Shown here: in pieces, positions 35,159-43,307 of the stretch | How the letters are laid out: each line of letters begins with the position of its first letter | Numbering within the stretch: the first letter of the stretch is position 1 | NCBI RefSeq assembly: GCF_031157525.1 | Contig: NZ_JAVIXR010000004.1 | Location: forward strand, 1 to 64,000 | DNA: 64,000 nucleotides | Direction of reading: 5' to 3' | From: Marinobacter sediminicola | GTDB taxonomy: Bacteria; Pseudomonadota; Gammaproteobacteria; Pseudomonadales; Oleiphilaceae | Notes under the pieces: generated by a model | What the model saw: only the letters and a program-made list of their open reading frames with translations | Databases searched by the model: none | Told to the model about the DNA's origin: nothing | Program-made: the position numbers and the translations under genes

Positions 35159-36576
35159 CAGCCAAACCACCCGTGTATAAACCAGCCTTCCCGCATATCC
35201 CGGAATACCCAGGCCAGTTGTCCGCTGTTCAGTTGGGCTATGTAATAATCCCGGTGTACTCGCTGGCCGTCCCACCAACCCCCGCTGATCCGTTCCGGGC
35301 CGGTAAACCAGGCTTTGGGACTTTCTGTGAGCGGCTGAGGGCCTTGCAGGAGCCACAGAGGGCGGCGGGGCAGTTGGCATGCTGTTGTTATCGTTGCACG
35401 GTTTGATCGGCGCACATCTGAGGTACTCCAAGCCCGCTCGGGCCGGTGGTCATCCTTGGGCGCTAGCTGTTTCAGTGCGTTATCCCCAAGCCTTGCCTGC
35501 AGGCGGCTCATCAGGGTGTGCCAGGCTTCGTTCAAATCCTGGTTTTCGCCTAGCAAATCCTGTCCTCCGGGCACCTCCCGCCCAAGAAACCGCTTAACCG
35601 TCAGGCGCAATGACGCGACCGGAGCTTTAAGCGGCTGCTGTTCAAATCGCAGGCTGATGAGGCTCAAAAATGCCTCCGCGCGGTGTTCCGGGCCGGAAGT
35701 GCGAATGCGAAGGCACGTGGGTTCCCCGTGCCGATGCTGGAGCACTAACAATAAACAATCAGTATCCTGCTGGCGCCAACACAGATCATTTTCCAGTTCA
35801 GAGAGCATGCGGTGCAATGGAAAAAACAGCCCTTGTGAGTGCTCTATATCCTGTACAAAGTCTGCTTGTTGCCGGAAATGATGTGGCGGTTGCCAAGGGG
35901 CCTGAGGATCCGCTCTGGAGCCCTGGATTTTCTGGATAGTCGCCAAAGTTTCCGGGGATAGTCGCCGTGCCATTTCTGCCGGGGGTAAACCGAAGACTTC
36001 ACCAAGAGTGCTCAAGCCGAGCCGTTTTAAGCGTGTGCTGGTGCGCGCATCAAACTCCGCAGCTTGCAGTGGCAGTCTGCCTAGAGTCTGGAGTATCTGG
36101 GCTGTGTCAGATGTGCATTCACCCATGCTATTGCGTGCAATAAGCCCTGCTGCCAAGGGTGTGTGGCCTATGCCCATCCAGGCTGTAAGCTGACGTTCGT
36201 GCAGTACTTCTTCTATTGTTCTCCAAGCTGCCGGAAGGCCACCGTACAATCGCTGCAGACTACCGATTTCAGCCAACAAACCGTTAGGCGGAACCAGCAC
36301 AATATGAGCTGCATAGCGATACATCCAGAGAGCCTGGTCTTCCAGAATGCGGGCTTCTTGTGGTTGGTCTGCTCTTACTATCCCCAGATCCGGCACAAGG
36401 CTGACGGCCGTTTTTAGCCGCATGCCAGCTTTCACGCCCAGATCCCGGGCGGCAGGGCAGGCCTGTATTACCTTCTGTCCGGAACCCTCCACAATCACCA
36501 GCGCCGCGACGTTTTCACCGGAGCGGCGAATGTGATCCAGCAGCAGGTGAGGGAAGTGCAAATGCAGCCAAAGCAT
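35158..36576 (-). CDS. imuB: ImuB, catalytically inactive Y-family polymerase-like protein
   Basis: ImuB is the hub that joins ImuA, DnaE2 and the beta clamp. The 472-residue protein has the Y-family fold but lacks the catalytic acids. The motif that holds Asp in Pol IV is LWLHLHFPHLLLDHI here, and the SIDEA position reads LLAEIGSLQRLYGG. Recognisable parts are ARDLGVKAGMRL, the HhH-like LKRLGLSTLGEVFGLP segment (about 190-205), and the little-finger region. The C-terminus ends with the ImuB block ERISGGWWDGQRVHRDYYIA. It starts five bases after the imuA stop and overlaps dnaE2 by one base, so translation is coupled. Confidence 0.93.
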   Translation of the reverse strand: MLWLHLHFPHLLLDHIRRSGENVAALVIVEGSGQKVIQACPAARDLGVKAGMRLKTAVSLVPDLGIVRADQPQEARILEDQALWMYRYAAHIVLVPPNGLLAEIGSLQRLYGGLPAAWRTIEEVLHERQLTAWMGIGHTPLAAGLIARNSMGECTSDTAQILQTLGRLPLQAAEFDARTSTRLKRLGLSTLGEVFGLPPAEMARRLSPETLATIQKIQGSRADPQAPWQPPHHFRQQADFVQDIEHSQGLFFPLHRMLSELENDLCWRQQDTDCLLLVLQHRHGEPTCLRIRTSGPEHRAEAFLSLISLRFEQQPLKAPVASLRLTVKRFLGREVPGGQDLLGENQDLNEAWHTLMSRLQARLGDNALKQLAPKDDHRPERAWSTSDVRRSNRATITTACQLPRRPLWLLQGPQPLTESPKAWFTGPERISGGWWDGQRVHRDYYIAQLNSGQLAWVFRDMREGWFIHGWFG

Positions 36577-36581
36577 AGAAG

Positions 36582-37271
36582 TTACCGTGCTGCCTCAGGC
36601 CATGGGCCTTGAACCACGCGGGGCGCTTCATGGTGAGACAGGCTTGCCCGATGAGCTATGGCAAGCGAGCAGCGTTGGCCCGGCCAGCTGCCGCGGCGTT
36701 TTACCATATTCACTTTCAGGCCCTGCTGATGGTCAGGCTCCAGCTCAAGGCGCAAGGCAGCCGGGGAGTTTTGTTTCACGTAGTGGCGCTCACGAAAAAG
36801 CACGCAAACATTGCTTCCAGCTTCAGCCGCCAACTGCAAACGCCGGACTTCCCGAGCAGCCAGTTTGCCGGGCCAAGCGATAACCAGGCCGGTAACCGGG
36901 GAACGTAGACAGTTTTCCAGAGTCCAGAGAAAATCGTCTTTATCATCGGTGTGAATCATGATGACCTGATCCAGGTTGATGCATTCTCGCGCCAGTGCCG
37001 GAGCATAGGGTGTGTATGGCGGATTCAGCCAGAACACCGTTTTGCCATCTTGCGAGAGTCTCTGCATTAGTGGCACTAACAGGGTCAGCTCACCGATACC
37101 AGGCGCATCCATAAGGCACTCGCTCAAGGCGCCTCGGGGCCAACCAAGTCCACCAAGTTGATTGTCCAAGGCCTGATAACCGGTCGGTTCTGCCGGTTGA
37201 GTGGTTTTATTGTGCTTGTGCCCCTGCCAGACACGGGCATCCTGTATTAGCGTGTGAAGAAGCTCGCTCAT
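36582..37271 (-). CDS. imuA: ImuA, RecA-like SOS mutagenesis protein
   Basis: ImuA is the first gene of the imuA-imuB-dnaE2 translesion cassette. The ATG at 37271 gives 229 residues beginning MSELLHTLIQDARVWQG. A GTG at 37289 would place the start inside the LexA box, so the ATG is preferred. The RecA/SulA-like domain is visible: GYQALDNQLGGLGWPRGALSECL (about 34-56), where a degenerate Walker-like loop reads DAPGIGELTLLVPLM, then VFWLNPPYTPYAPALAR and a basic C-terminus. Regulation by LexA is indicated by the box at 37289-37304. A lexA2 gene, present in some cassettes, is absent here. Confidence 0.9.
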   Translation of the reverse strand: MSELLHTLIQDARVWQGHKHNKTTQPAEPTGYQALDNQLGGLGWPRGALSECLMDAPGIGELTLLVPLMQRLSQDGKTVFWLNPPYTPYAPALARECINLDQVIMIHTDDKDDFLWTLENCLRSPVTGLVIAWPGKLAAREVRRLQLAAEAGSNVCVLFRERHYVKQNSPAALRLELEPDHQQGLKVNMVKRRGSWPGQRCSLAIAHRASLSHHEAPRVVQGPWPEAAR

Positions 37272-37288
37272 AATGTATTCTCGGGACA

Positions 37289-37304
37289 CTGTTTAAATAT
37301 ACAG
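37289..37304. promoter_or_regulatory. LexA box of the imuA-imuB-dnaE2 cassette
   Basis: CTGTTTAAATATACAG has the CTGT-N8-ACAG form of the gammaproteobacterial LexA operator, with an AT-rich core close to TATATATA. It lies 17 bases before the imuA ATG and 111 before phhB, so it should repress the SOS cassette; phhB is transcribed the other way. Confidence 0.9.
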
Positions 37305-37415
37305 TATTCCGAAGAGAGCCCGATTTCAAGACACCGGTTGATAAAATGAGTGACCGGGCCCATCTTGTACTATCTATAGCGGTAGAAAATTCGGATATCA
37401 GCTCGGAGGTTGTGC

Positions 37416-37754
37416 ATGAGTGGACTGGCTGAACAGCTTTGTGAGGCGTGTAATGCGAACGCCCCCAAGGTAACCGATGAAGAGAAGCGCGCATTTCACA
37501 AAGACGTTCAGGAGTGGGACATTCTCAGTGTTGATGGCGAAGAACAATTACGCCGGGTATTTAAATTCAGGAATTTTGCTCAGGCCCTGGCGTTTACCAA
37601 CACGGTAGGGGAGCGGGCTGAGGAAGAAAATCATCATCCGGCCATTTTGCTGGAATATGGGAAGGCGACCATAAGCTGGTGGACCCACTCAATCGGTGGG
37701 TTGCACAAGAATGATTTTATCATGGCAGCGAGAACAGACTCGGCTTACCACTGA
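37416..37754 (+). CDS. phhB: Pterin-4-alpha-carbinolamine dehydratase
   Basis: PhhB recycles the carbinolamine of tetrahydrobiopterin formed by phenylalanine hydroxylase. The ATG at 37416 follows GGAGG by six bases and gives 112 residues; an upstream TTG is not supported. The conserved parts are W in [53 protein letters not shown], with the catalytic HHP in ENHHPA, and [15 protein letters not shown] at the end. No phenylalanine hydroxylase is nearby. The 3' end overlaps the convergent DUF2897 gene by ten bases. Confidence 0.93.
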   Translation: MSGLAEQLCEACNANAPKVTDEEKRAFHKDVQEWDILSVDGEEQLRRVFKFRNFAQALAFTNTVGERAEEENHHPAILLEYGKATISWWTHSIGGLHKNDFIMAARTDSAYH

Positions 37755-37918
37755 TCGTCTTTTTTTTCCTCGGCTTCAAGTTCTGCCTTGCGTTTGCGGA
37801 CGTTTTCCAGCTTGTCTTTGGGGATGTTCATCTTGCTGGCTGAGTCCCGAAGCATGAATAAACTGCCCAGAATCAGACCCAAGGCGGCGAGTATAAAAAT
37901 CCAGCCTATCATTGGCAT
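37745..37918 (-). CDS. DUF2897 family small membrane protein
   Basis: This 57-residue protein begins [20 protein letters not shown]. It has one N-terminal membrane helix (about 4-22) and a charged, Lys/Glu-rich tail ([20 protein letters not shown]) that ends KKDDQW. This is the DUF2897 pattern: a short inner-membrane protein of unknown function in gammaproteobacteria. AGGAG lies about seven bases before the ATG (plus strand CTCCTTTT at 37926-37933). The gene is short enough to be easily missed. It overlaps the convergent phhB 3' end by ten bases, and the YdhR-like gene is divergent. Confidence 0.8.
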   Translation of the reverse strand: MPMIGWIFILAALGLILGSLFMLRDSASKMNIPKDKLENVRKRKAELEAEEKKDDQW

Positions 37919-38057
37919 ACGTCAGGCTCCTTTTTAGTTGGAGTAGTGTTGTTGGAGTGGCTTTCTCCATAGTGGCATGTCCCGGCCGGGTTGGCGGCAC
38001 ATTCCACCCCCTATCAAGCATTATGGCAGTATCTGCCGAAAACAGGAGTGCTACCAG

Positions 38058-38360
38058 GTGGCAAAACTATTACAGATCGATTTTCCTTTCACGGGTCCGT
38101 TTGGTTCAGAAATGGCTGAGGCGCTAAGAGATCTCGCCGTTTCCATCACGGAAGAGCCCGGTTTTATCTGGAAAATCTGGACGGAAAATGAGTCTGAAAA
38201 AGATGCGGGCGGTATTTATCTTTTTAAAACGGAAGAGACTGCGCAAGCCTATCTTGAGAAACACACAGCAAGGCTCAAGGAGCTAGGTGTTGAAAAGGTT
38301 TACGCCAAGATCTTTGATGTAAACGAGGCATTATCCAAGATTACAGCAGGGCCGATTTGA
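38058..38360 (+). CDS. YdhR-like monooxygenase-fold protein
   Basis: This 100-residue protein of the dimeric alpha/beta-barrel (YdhR) family has an uncertain reaction; members are called putative monooxygenases. The GTG at 38058 has AGGAG nine bases upstream and gives [23 protein letters not shown], which aligns with the YdhR N-terminus. The longer frame from 37977 adds unconserved residues. Typical segments are [27 protein letters not shown] and [31 protein letters not shown]. It is followed by yghU 58 bases downstream on the same strand and may share its transcript. Confidence 0.85.
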   Translation: MAKLLQIDFPFTGPFGSEMAEALRDLAVSITEEPGFIWKIWTENESEKDAGGIYLFKTEETAQAYLEKHTARLKELGVEKVYAKIFDVNEALSKITAGPI

Positions 38361-38418
38361 AACTCTGGTATCCCCATAGATCCGTAGTAAACAAACAGCA
38401 TTTAAGGAGTCCGATATA

Positions 38419-39306
38419 ATGAGCGATCCCAGTTATGTTCCCCCTAAAGTCTGGAAGTGGGAATCTGCCAGCGGTGGTGCATTTGCAAATATTAACCGCC
38501 CTATTGCAGGCCCTACTCACGAGAAGGATCTGCCGATTGGCAAGCATCCTTTTCAGCTCTATTCACTGGCGACACCAAACGGTGTAAAAGTCACAATAAT
38601 GCTGGAAGAGCTGCTGGAGCTGGGCATCAGCGAGGCGGAATACGATGCCTGGTTGGTTCGCATTAATGAAGGTGAGCAGTTCGGTAGCGGGTTTGTGGAT
38701 GTGAATCCCAACTCCAAGATTCCCGCGTTGATGGATCACTCGCAGGACCCTGCTGTTCGTGTGTTTGAGTCTGGTTCCATACTGCTTTATCTGGCTGAGA
38801 AGTTTGATAAGTTTCTGCCGTCGGATATCACTGCTCGTACCGAGACACTTAACTGGCTGTTCTGGCAAATGGGCAGTGCCGCGTTTGTGGGTGGTGGTTT
38901 CGGACACTTCTATGCTTATGCGCCAGAGAAGTACGAATACCCTATTAACCGCTACACCATGGAAGTGAAGCGGCAGCTGGATGTGCTGGATCGCCAGTTG
39001 GCCAATAATCGCTATGTTGCGGGTGACGAATACACCATTGCCGATATGGCCATCTGGCCTTGGTATGGCGCACTGGTAACTAACGCTGTGTACGATGCCG
39101 CAGAGTTTCTTGAGGCACACACCTACACCAATGTGATGCGCTGGGCTCTGGAGCTTAAAAAACGGCCGGCCGTGCAGCGCGGGCGAATGGTCAACCGCGC
39201 CTGGGGTGAACCAGAAACCCAGTTGCACGAGCGCCATGACGCCAGTGACTTTGAGCACAAAACCCAGGACAAGATTGGTGAGAGTTCTGAAGGCTCTGAG
39301 GGCTGA
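38419..39306 (+). CDS. yghU: YghU-like glutathione transferase (disulfide-bond oxidoreductase)
   Basis: This protein belongs to the Nu-class GST/YghU family, which reduces disulfides using two glutathiones rather than conjugating. The 295-residue sequence has the thioredoxin-like domain HPFQLYSLATPNGVKVTIMLEEL (about 42-64) with the T-P-N-G-x-K-V active loop. INEGEQFGSGFVDVNPNSKIPAL and VFESGSILLYLAEKFDKFLP follow, then an all-helical GST domain with DEYTIADMAIWPWYG. AAGGAG precedes the ATG by about eight bases. The C-terminal 30 residues are polar and unconserved. Confidence 0.93.
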   Translation: MSDPSYVPPKVWKWESASGGAFANINRPIAGPTHEKDLPIGKHPFQLYSLATPNGVKVTIMLEELLELGISEAEYDAWLVRINEGEQFGSGFVDVNPNSKIPALMDHSQDPAVRVFESGSILLYLAEKFDKFLPSDITARTETLNWLFWQMGSAAFVGGGFGHFYAYAPEKYEYPINRYTMEVKRQLDVLDRQLANNRYVAGDEYTIADMAIWPWYGALVTNAVYDAAEFLEAHTYTNVMRWALELKKRPAVQRGRMVNRAWGEPETQLHERHDASDFEHKTQDKIGESSEGSEG

Positions 39307-39348
39307 GGGCTCTTAATTCCTGAAGCGTTAATTAAGCCAGGCAGTTTG

Positions 39349-40074
39349 ATGATTTCTGACATTGCTTACATTGTTGGCTTAACGGCACTTGCCGGTATCT
39401 GTATTCCTCTTGGCGGATTACTGGCAAGCGTTGAGCGCATTGGTCCCAAGTGGCTGGAACAGGAGTTTCGGCACTTCCTGATCGCGCTGGGCGGGGGTAT
39501 TCTGCTTGGCGCGGTAACCATTGTGTTAATCCCGGAGGGGCAGTCGAGCATTGGCGATTCCTTTTGGGCTATCCCCGCCATCATTGCCGGCGGCCTGCTG
39601 TTTTTCTGGATCGAACGGATGCTTGGGGTACATCACCGGGAATCGCCCCAGTTGATGGGTGTGATGCTGGACTTTGTGCCGGAAGCCGCCGCTCTGGGTG
39701 GGCTGATTATAGTGAACCCAGGCCTGGCACCCTTGATGGCTGTACTGATTGCCATGCAAAACCTGCCTGAAGGCTTTAATGCCTACCGGGAGTTTCTGGA
39801 TAAGCCGGGCTACACACCGAAGAAAACTCTGGCTGTCATGTCCAGCCTGGCAATGGCCGGGCCGGCCGCAGGGCTTCTTGGGTACTTCTTCCTTTCTGAA
39901 CAGCCCGTGGTTCTGGGAGCCATCATGCTGGTGGCGTCCGGTGGGATTCTATACCTGATCTTCCAGGATATAGCGCCCCAGTCCCGATTGGACAGGCACT
40001 GGGGGCCACCGCTTGGTGCGGTACTCGGATTTTGCCTGGCGTTGTTCAGCGATATGTTGGTCGCAGGGGGCTGA
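39349..40074 (+). CDS. ZIP family metal transporter
   Basis: This inner-membrane divalent-metal permease (zinc/iron family) has 241 residues from the ATG at 39349; a TTG one codon earlier is also in frame. About eight helices are visible. The ZIP signature appears twice: GVMLDFVPEAAALGGLI (E-P-E-A in helix IV) and AVLIAMQNLPEGFNAYREF (H-to-Q variant NLPEG in helix V), the binuclear metal site of GufA/ZupT-like proteins. The metal ligand His before NLPEG is Gln here. Metal and direction of transport cannot be stated from sequence. It ends one base before the convergent small gene at 40076. Confidence 0.85.
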   Translation: MISDIAYIVGLTALAGICIPLGGLLASVERIGPKWLEQEFRHFLIALGGGILLGAVTIVLIPEGQSSIGDSFWAIPAIIAGGLLFFWIERMLGVHHRESPQLMGVMLDFVPEAAALGGLIIVNPGLAPLMAVLIAMQNLPEGFNAYREFLDKPGYTPKKTLAVMSSLAMAGPAAGLLGYFFLSEQPVVLGAIMLVASGGILYLIFQDIAPQSRLDRHWGPPLGAVLGFCLALFSDMLVAGG

Positions 40075-40075
40075 A

Positions 40076-40324
40076 TTATTTCGGCCTCCGGTCTCCTTCC
40101 ATAATTTTTGCCACGAAAACAGACTTTCCATACGTCTCAAATGACCACTTCATGGTATCGGAGAGTACTTTCATCACTTCATCGTACTCCCCAAAGATTT
40201 CTGTGCTCATGCGGCCGGCGACCACCTGCAGGCCGGTTTCTTCCAGCCGGGCAATCAGGTCCCAGATAGGCTGCTTGTAGTCGTCGGTAAGTGGGTAGCA
40301 GCTAAGTTGTACAGACAGAAACAT
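40076..40324 (-). CDS. Thiamine-binding/YkoF-like small protein
   Basis: This 82-residue protein has the ferredoxin-like fold pattern of the MTH1187/YkoF thiamine-binding family. It begins MFLSVQLSCYPLTDDYKQPI, has an alpha-helix LIARLEETGLQV, a TEIFGEYDEVMKVLSDTM loop-helix, and a final strand KSVFVAKIMEGDRR. Members bind thiamine or hydroxymethylpyrimidine or have unknown roles. The family match is moderate and rests on pattern only. It is on the same strand as ggt, which ends about 50 bases upstream in its direction, reading ggt towards lower coordinates. Confidence 0.6.
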   Translation of the reverse strand: MFLSVQLSCYPLTDDYKQPIWDLIARLEETGLQVVAGRMSTEIFGEYDEVMKVLSDTMKWSFETYGKSVFVAKIMEGDRRPK

Positions 40325-40375
40325 AAAAGCCTCCGATGTTCATATTCACTAGTCGTTTGTTCGGTGCGCAAAGCG

Positions 40376-42154
40376 TCAGTAACCCATAGCGGAGGACGTG
40401 CTGCGCCTCGGGTCTGCACCGCCATACAGTGTGCCATCTTCTCCAATCATAATACTCTGAATGGCCCCCATGGCTGAGTTGGTGACCACCTTGTGGCCCC
40501 GGCTTTCCAACAGGCGTATCGTGTCCTTGCTGATACCTTGTTCAATGCGAATTTCATCCGGTAACCACTGGTGATGGATGCGTGGCGCGTTGACGGCGGT
40601 TTGTATATTCATGCCGTGGTCAATCACGTTCATGAGCACCTGCAGGGTTGTAGTGATAATGCGTGAACCGCCGGGGCTGCCGGTGACCAGAAAGTTGCGG
40701 TCGCCTTTGCGAACGATGGTGGGCGACATGGAGCTGAGCATGCGCTTACCAGGCTCCACTTTGTTCGCTGCGCCGCCAATCAGGCCGTAGGCATTGGGCA
40801 CGCCTGGCTTGGCGCTGAAGTCGTCCATTTCATTATTAAGCAAAAAGCCGGCACCTTGCACGGTAATGCCTGAGCCATAGCTGAAGTTAATGGTGTAGGT
40901 GTTCGAAACCGCATTGCCCCACTTGTCGACAACCGAAAAATGCGTGGTTTCAGGGCTTTCGTAGCTGGTTGGCTGGCCGTAGCGAACGTCTTGGGCAGGG
41001 CGTGCCTTGTCTGGTTTGATGCCTTGCCTTAGTTCTTCCGCGTAAGCTTTGCTGGTCAGCCCTTTCAGTGGTACGTCTACGTAATCCGTATCGCCCAAAT
41101 ACTCTGAGCGGTCGGCATAGGCAAGCTTCATGGCTTCGGCCATGTAGTGAATGGTATCTGCTGAGTTGTGACCCAGATCCGGGATAGGAAAGCCTTCAAG
41201 AATGTTCAGTATCTGTACGATGTGAGCGCCGCCAGAAGAGGGCGGTGACATGGAAAAGATATCGTAGCCCCGATAATTCCCATGCACAGGGGTGCGTACA
41301 GCTGGCTGATAGTTTTCAAGATCCTGTCGGGTAATGAGGCCGCCGTGCCTTTCCATTTCTTCAACAATCAGCTTTGCAGTTTCACCTTCGTAAAAACCTT
41401 TAACGCCCTCGTCTGCAATGCGCTGCAGGGTGTCTGCCAGTTCCGGCTGGCGAAAACGCTCGCCGGCTTGCCAGGCAGAACCGTCTTCTTTGTAAAAGGT
41501 TGCCTGGGTTGCGGGCCAACGCTGAAGTCGCTCGCGCGCTTGCTCAAGGCCTTCGCTGAATCGCTTCGGAATAATAAAACCATCACGGGCAAGTTTGATG
41601 GCCGGGGCCAATGCCTGTTTCAAGGAGATAGTACCGTGGCGCTCCAGTGCCAAAGCAAAGCCAGCAACGGTGCCTGGGACGCCCGCGGCCAGATGGGTAA
41701 ACCGGCTGCGATCCTTGACTACTTCTCCGGATTCATCCTGATACATGGTTTCAGTCGCGCCGGAGGGTGCTTTTTCCCGATAATCTATGGCTTCCGGTTC
41801 AGAGCCGTCGCCTTTGGAGATCAGCATAAAGCCGCCGCCGCCGATGTTCCCGGACCTTGGTTGGGTGACGGCAAGCGCGAATCCGGCGGTTACAGCGGCA
41901 TCCACTGCATTGCCACCGTTTTTCAGCACTTCCAGAGCTACCTCTGTGGCCAGGGTATGACTGGTTGCCACCATGCCGTTAGTGGCGCTGGCGGGATAAA
42001 AGCGTTCACCCTCCAGAATGGCCTGGCTGAAAACCGGGGTTGCCAGAGTTGCAAGGTATACTGTGATGCTCGCCATCAGGGCGAGTGCGCGTAGCCTGCC
42101 TGAGGGTGCAGTGAGTTGGGCTTTTCGAATTTGCTGGTGCGGGCCTCTGTCCAT
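40376..42154 (-). CDS. ggt: Gamma-glutamyltranspeptidase
   Basis: Ggt cleaves glutathione and other gamma-glutamyl compounds in the periplasm. The 592-residue precursor has an N-terminal signal (about 22-43, LRALALMASITVYLATLATPVFSQ). The large-subunit blocks are NGGNAVDAAVTAGFALAV and GNIGGGGFMLI. It is processed at T404 in ETTHFSVVDKWGNAVSNT, which becomes the catalytic threonine of the small subunit. The small subunit carries NNEMDDFSAKPGVPNAYGL and SSMSPTIV, with VTGSPGGSRIITTTLQ. The length is typical (E. coli 580). The gene is monocistronic and divergent from purU. Confidence 0.96.
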   Translation of the reverse strand: MDRGPHQQIRKAQLTAPSGRLRALALMASITVYLATLATPVFSQAILEGERFYPASATNGMVATSHTLATEVALEVLKNGGNAVDAAVTAGFALAVTQPRSGNIGGGGFMLISKGDGSEPEAIDYREKAPSGATETMYQDESGEVVKDRSRFTHLAAGVPGTVAGFALALERHGTISLKQALAPAIKLARDGFIIPKRFSEGLEQARERLQRWPATQATFYKEDGSAWQAGERFRQPELADTLQRIADEGVKGFYEGETAKLIVEEMERHGGLITRQDLENYQPAVRTPVHGNYRGYDIFSMSPPSSGGAHIVQILNILEGFPIPDLGHNSADTIHYMAEAMKLAYADRSEYLGDTDYVDVPLKGLTSKAYAEELRQGIKPDKARPAQDVRYGQPTSYESPETTHFSVVDKWGNAVSNTYTINFSYGSGITVQGAGFLLNNEMDDFSAKPGVPNAYGLIGGAANKVEPGKRMLSSMSPTIVRKGDRNFLVTGSPGGSRIITTTLQVLMNVIDHGMNIQTAVNAPRIHHQWLPDEIRIEQGISKDTIRLLESRGHKVVTNSAMGAIQSIMIGEDGTLYGGADPRRSTSSAMGY

Positions 42155-42165
42155 GTCTCGATTCC

Positions 42166-42194
42166 TCGTTTCTGATGTTCAGATAGGCTATAAT
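42166..42194 (+). promoter_or_regulatory. Candidate promoter of purU
   Basis: A perfect TATAAT (42189-42194) lies inside the palindrome GGCTATAATAGCC (42186-42198). A -35-like TCGTTT is 17 bases upstream but weak. The purU ATG is about 130 bases downstream. The palindrome over the -10 could be a repressor site. Confidence 0.45.
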
Positions 42195-42323
42195 AGCCCG
42201 TCATTTTATAGGGTGCGTACCGACTAACCTTGGTTTCTATTCAGGTTCCTGTTCGGACTGCCGTTTCCGGCAAGAGTTTTCGACGCATCTGCTTTCCCGT
42301 TTGTCAGTTAAGGAAAGGCTTTC

Positions 42324-43178
42324 ATGGAGCATACCTACCGTCTTGTGATTTCCTGCCCGGATGGGGTTGGAATTGTCGCCAAGGTGAGTAATTTTCTATC
42401 TACTTATAATGGTTGGATAACCGAAGCAAGCCACCACTCCGATACTCATAGTGGTTGGTTTTTCATGCGTCACGAGATCAAAGCTGAGTCTATCCCGTTT
42501 GGTCTTGAGCAATTCCGTGCTGCATTTGCGCCGATTGCCCGGGAATTCAATATGAATTGGCATATCGCCGATTCTGCCCAGCCAAAAAAAGTGGTCCTGA
42601 TGTGCAGCAAGGAGTCCCACTGCGTGGCCGATCTCCTGTACCGCTGGCACAGCAACGAAATCAACGCTGATATTGTCGCGGTTATTTCCAATCACGATGA
42701 CTTGCGCAGCATGGTGGAGTGGCACGGTATCCCATACCACCATATTCCGGTGAGCAAGGCCAACCGTGAAGAGGCGTTTGCCCAGATCGACGAGCTTTTC
42801 GAGGGCTATGAAGCCGATGTGGTGGTGCTTGCGCGCTATATGCAGATTTTGCCCGCCGAGCTTTGTGCCAAGTACTCAGGCAAAGTGATCAATATTCATC
42901 ACAGCTTTCTGCCCTCCTTTGCCGGGGCGCGGCCCTACCACCAGGCGTACAGCCGTGGCGTGAAGCTGATCGGCGCTACCTGCCACTACGTGACTCAGGA
43001 TCTTGATGAAGGGCCAATTATTGAGCAGGACGTTATCCGCATTAATCACAGTGACACCATCGAAGATATGGTGCGCCTGGGTAAAGATGTCGAGAAAAAT
43101 GTGCTTGCAAGGGGGTTGCGCTCTCATATTGAGGATCGCGTGATCACCCACGAAAACAAGACAGTGGTATTTGATTAA
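42324..43178 (+). CDS. purU: Formyltetrahydrofolate deformylase
   Basis: PurU hydrolyses 10-formyl-THF to formate and THF, balancing one-carbon pools. The 284-residue protein has an N-terminal ACT domain (YRLVISCPDGVGIVAKVSNFL, about 5-25). The formyltransferase domain follows, with KKVVLMCSKESHCVADLLYRW, the active-site region VINIHHSFLPSFAGARPYHQA and IGATCHYVTQDLDEGPIIEQD, which contain the catalytic Asn, His and Asp. The length is normal. AAGGAAAGG precedes the ATG. It is followed by a long hairpin and then gyrA. Confidence 0.95.
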   Translation: MEHTYRLVISCPDGVGIVAKVSNFLSTYNGWITEASHHSDTHSGWFFMRHEIKAESIPFGLEQFRAAFAPIAREFNMNWHIADSAQPKKVVLMCSKESHCVADLLYRWHSNEINADIVAVISNHDDLRSMVEWHGIPYHHIPVSKANREEAFAQIDELFEGYEADVVVLARYMQILPAELCAKYSGKVINIHHSFLPSFAGARPYHQAYSRGVKLIGATCHYVTQDLDEGPIIEQDVIRINHSDTIEDMVRLGKDVEKNVLARGLRSHIEDRVITHENKTVVFD

Positions 43179-43187
43179 GGCTGACGC

Positions 43188-43221
43188 ACCACAGTTGCCC
43201 CCAGCAGGGTGCGACTGTGGT
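43188..43221 (+). terminator. Long hairpin between purU and gyrA
   Basis: ACCACAGT (43188-43195) pairs with ACTGTGGT (43214-43221) and the pairing continues inwards to a CCC/GGG stem with loop AGCA, about 14 base pairs with one mismatch. No T-run follows. It could be a factor-dependent terminator for purU or part of the gyrA control region. Confidence 0.4.
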
Positions 43222-43307
43222 AGAGTTGGCGGTTTGATGAAGAATAATTATGGGGCCGGGAAGCGGCCCTGAAACGACTTCCAGATAACGCAAAGGAACC
43301 TTTCTCG

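Noticed and set aside
35158..35431. 91-residue N-terminal extension of dnaE2
   Set aside because: It lies in the imuB coding region out of frame. The ATG overlapping the imuB stop gives the normal DnaE2 N-terminus.
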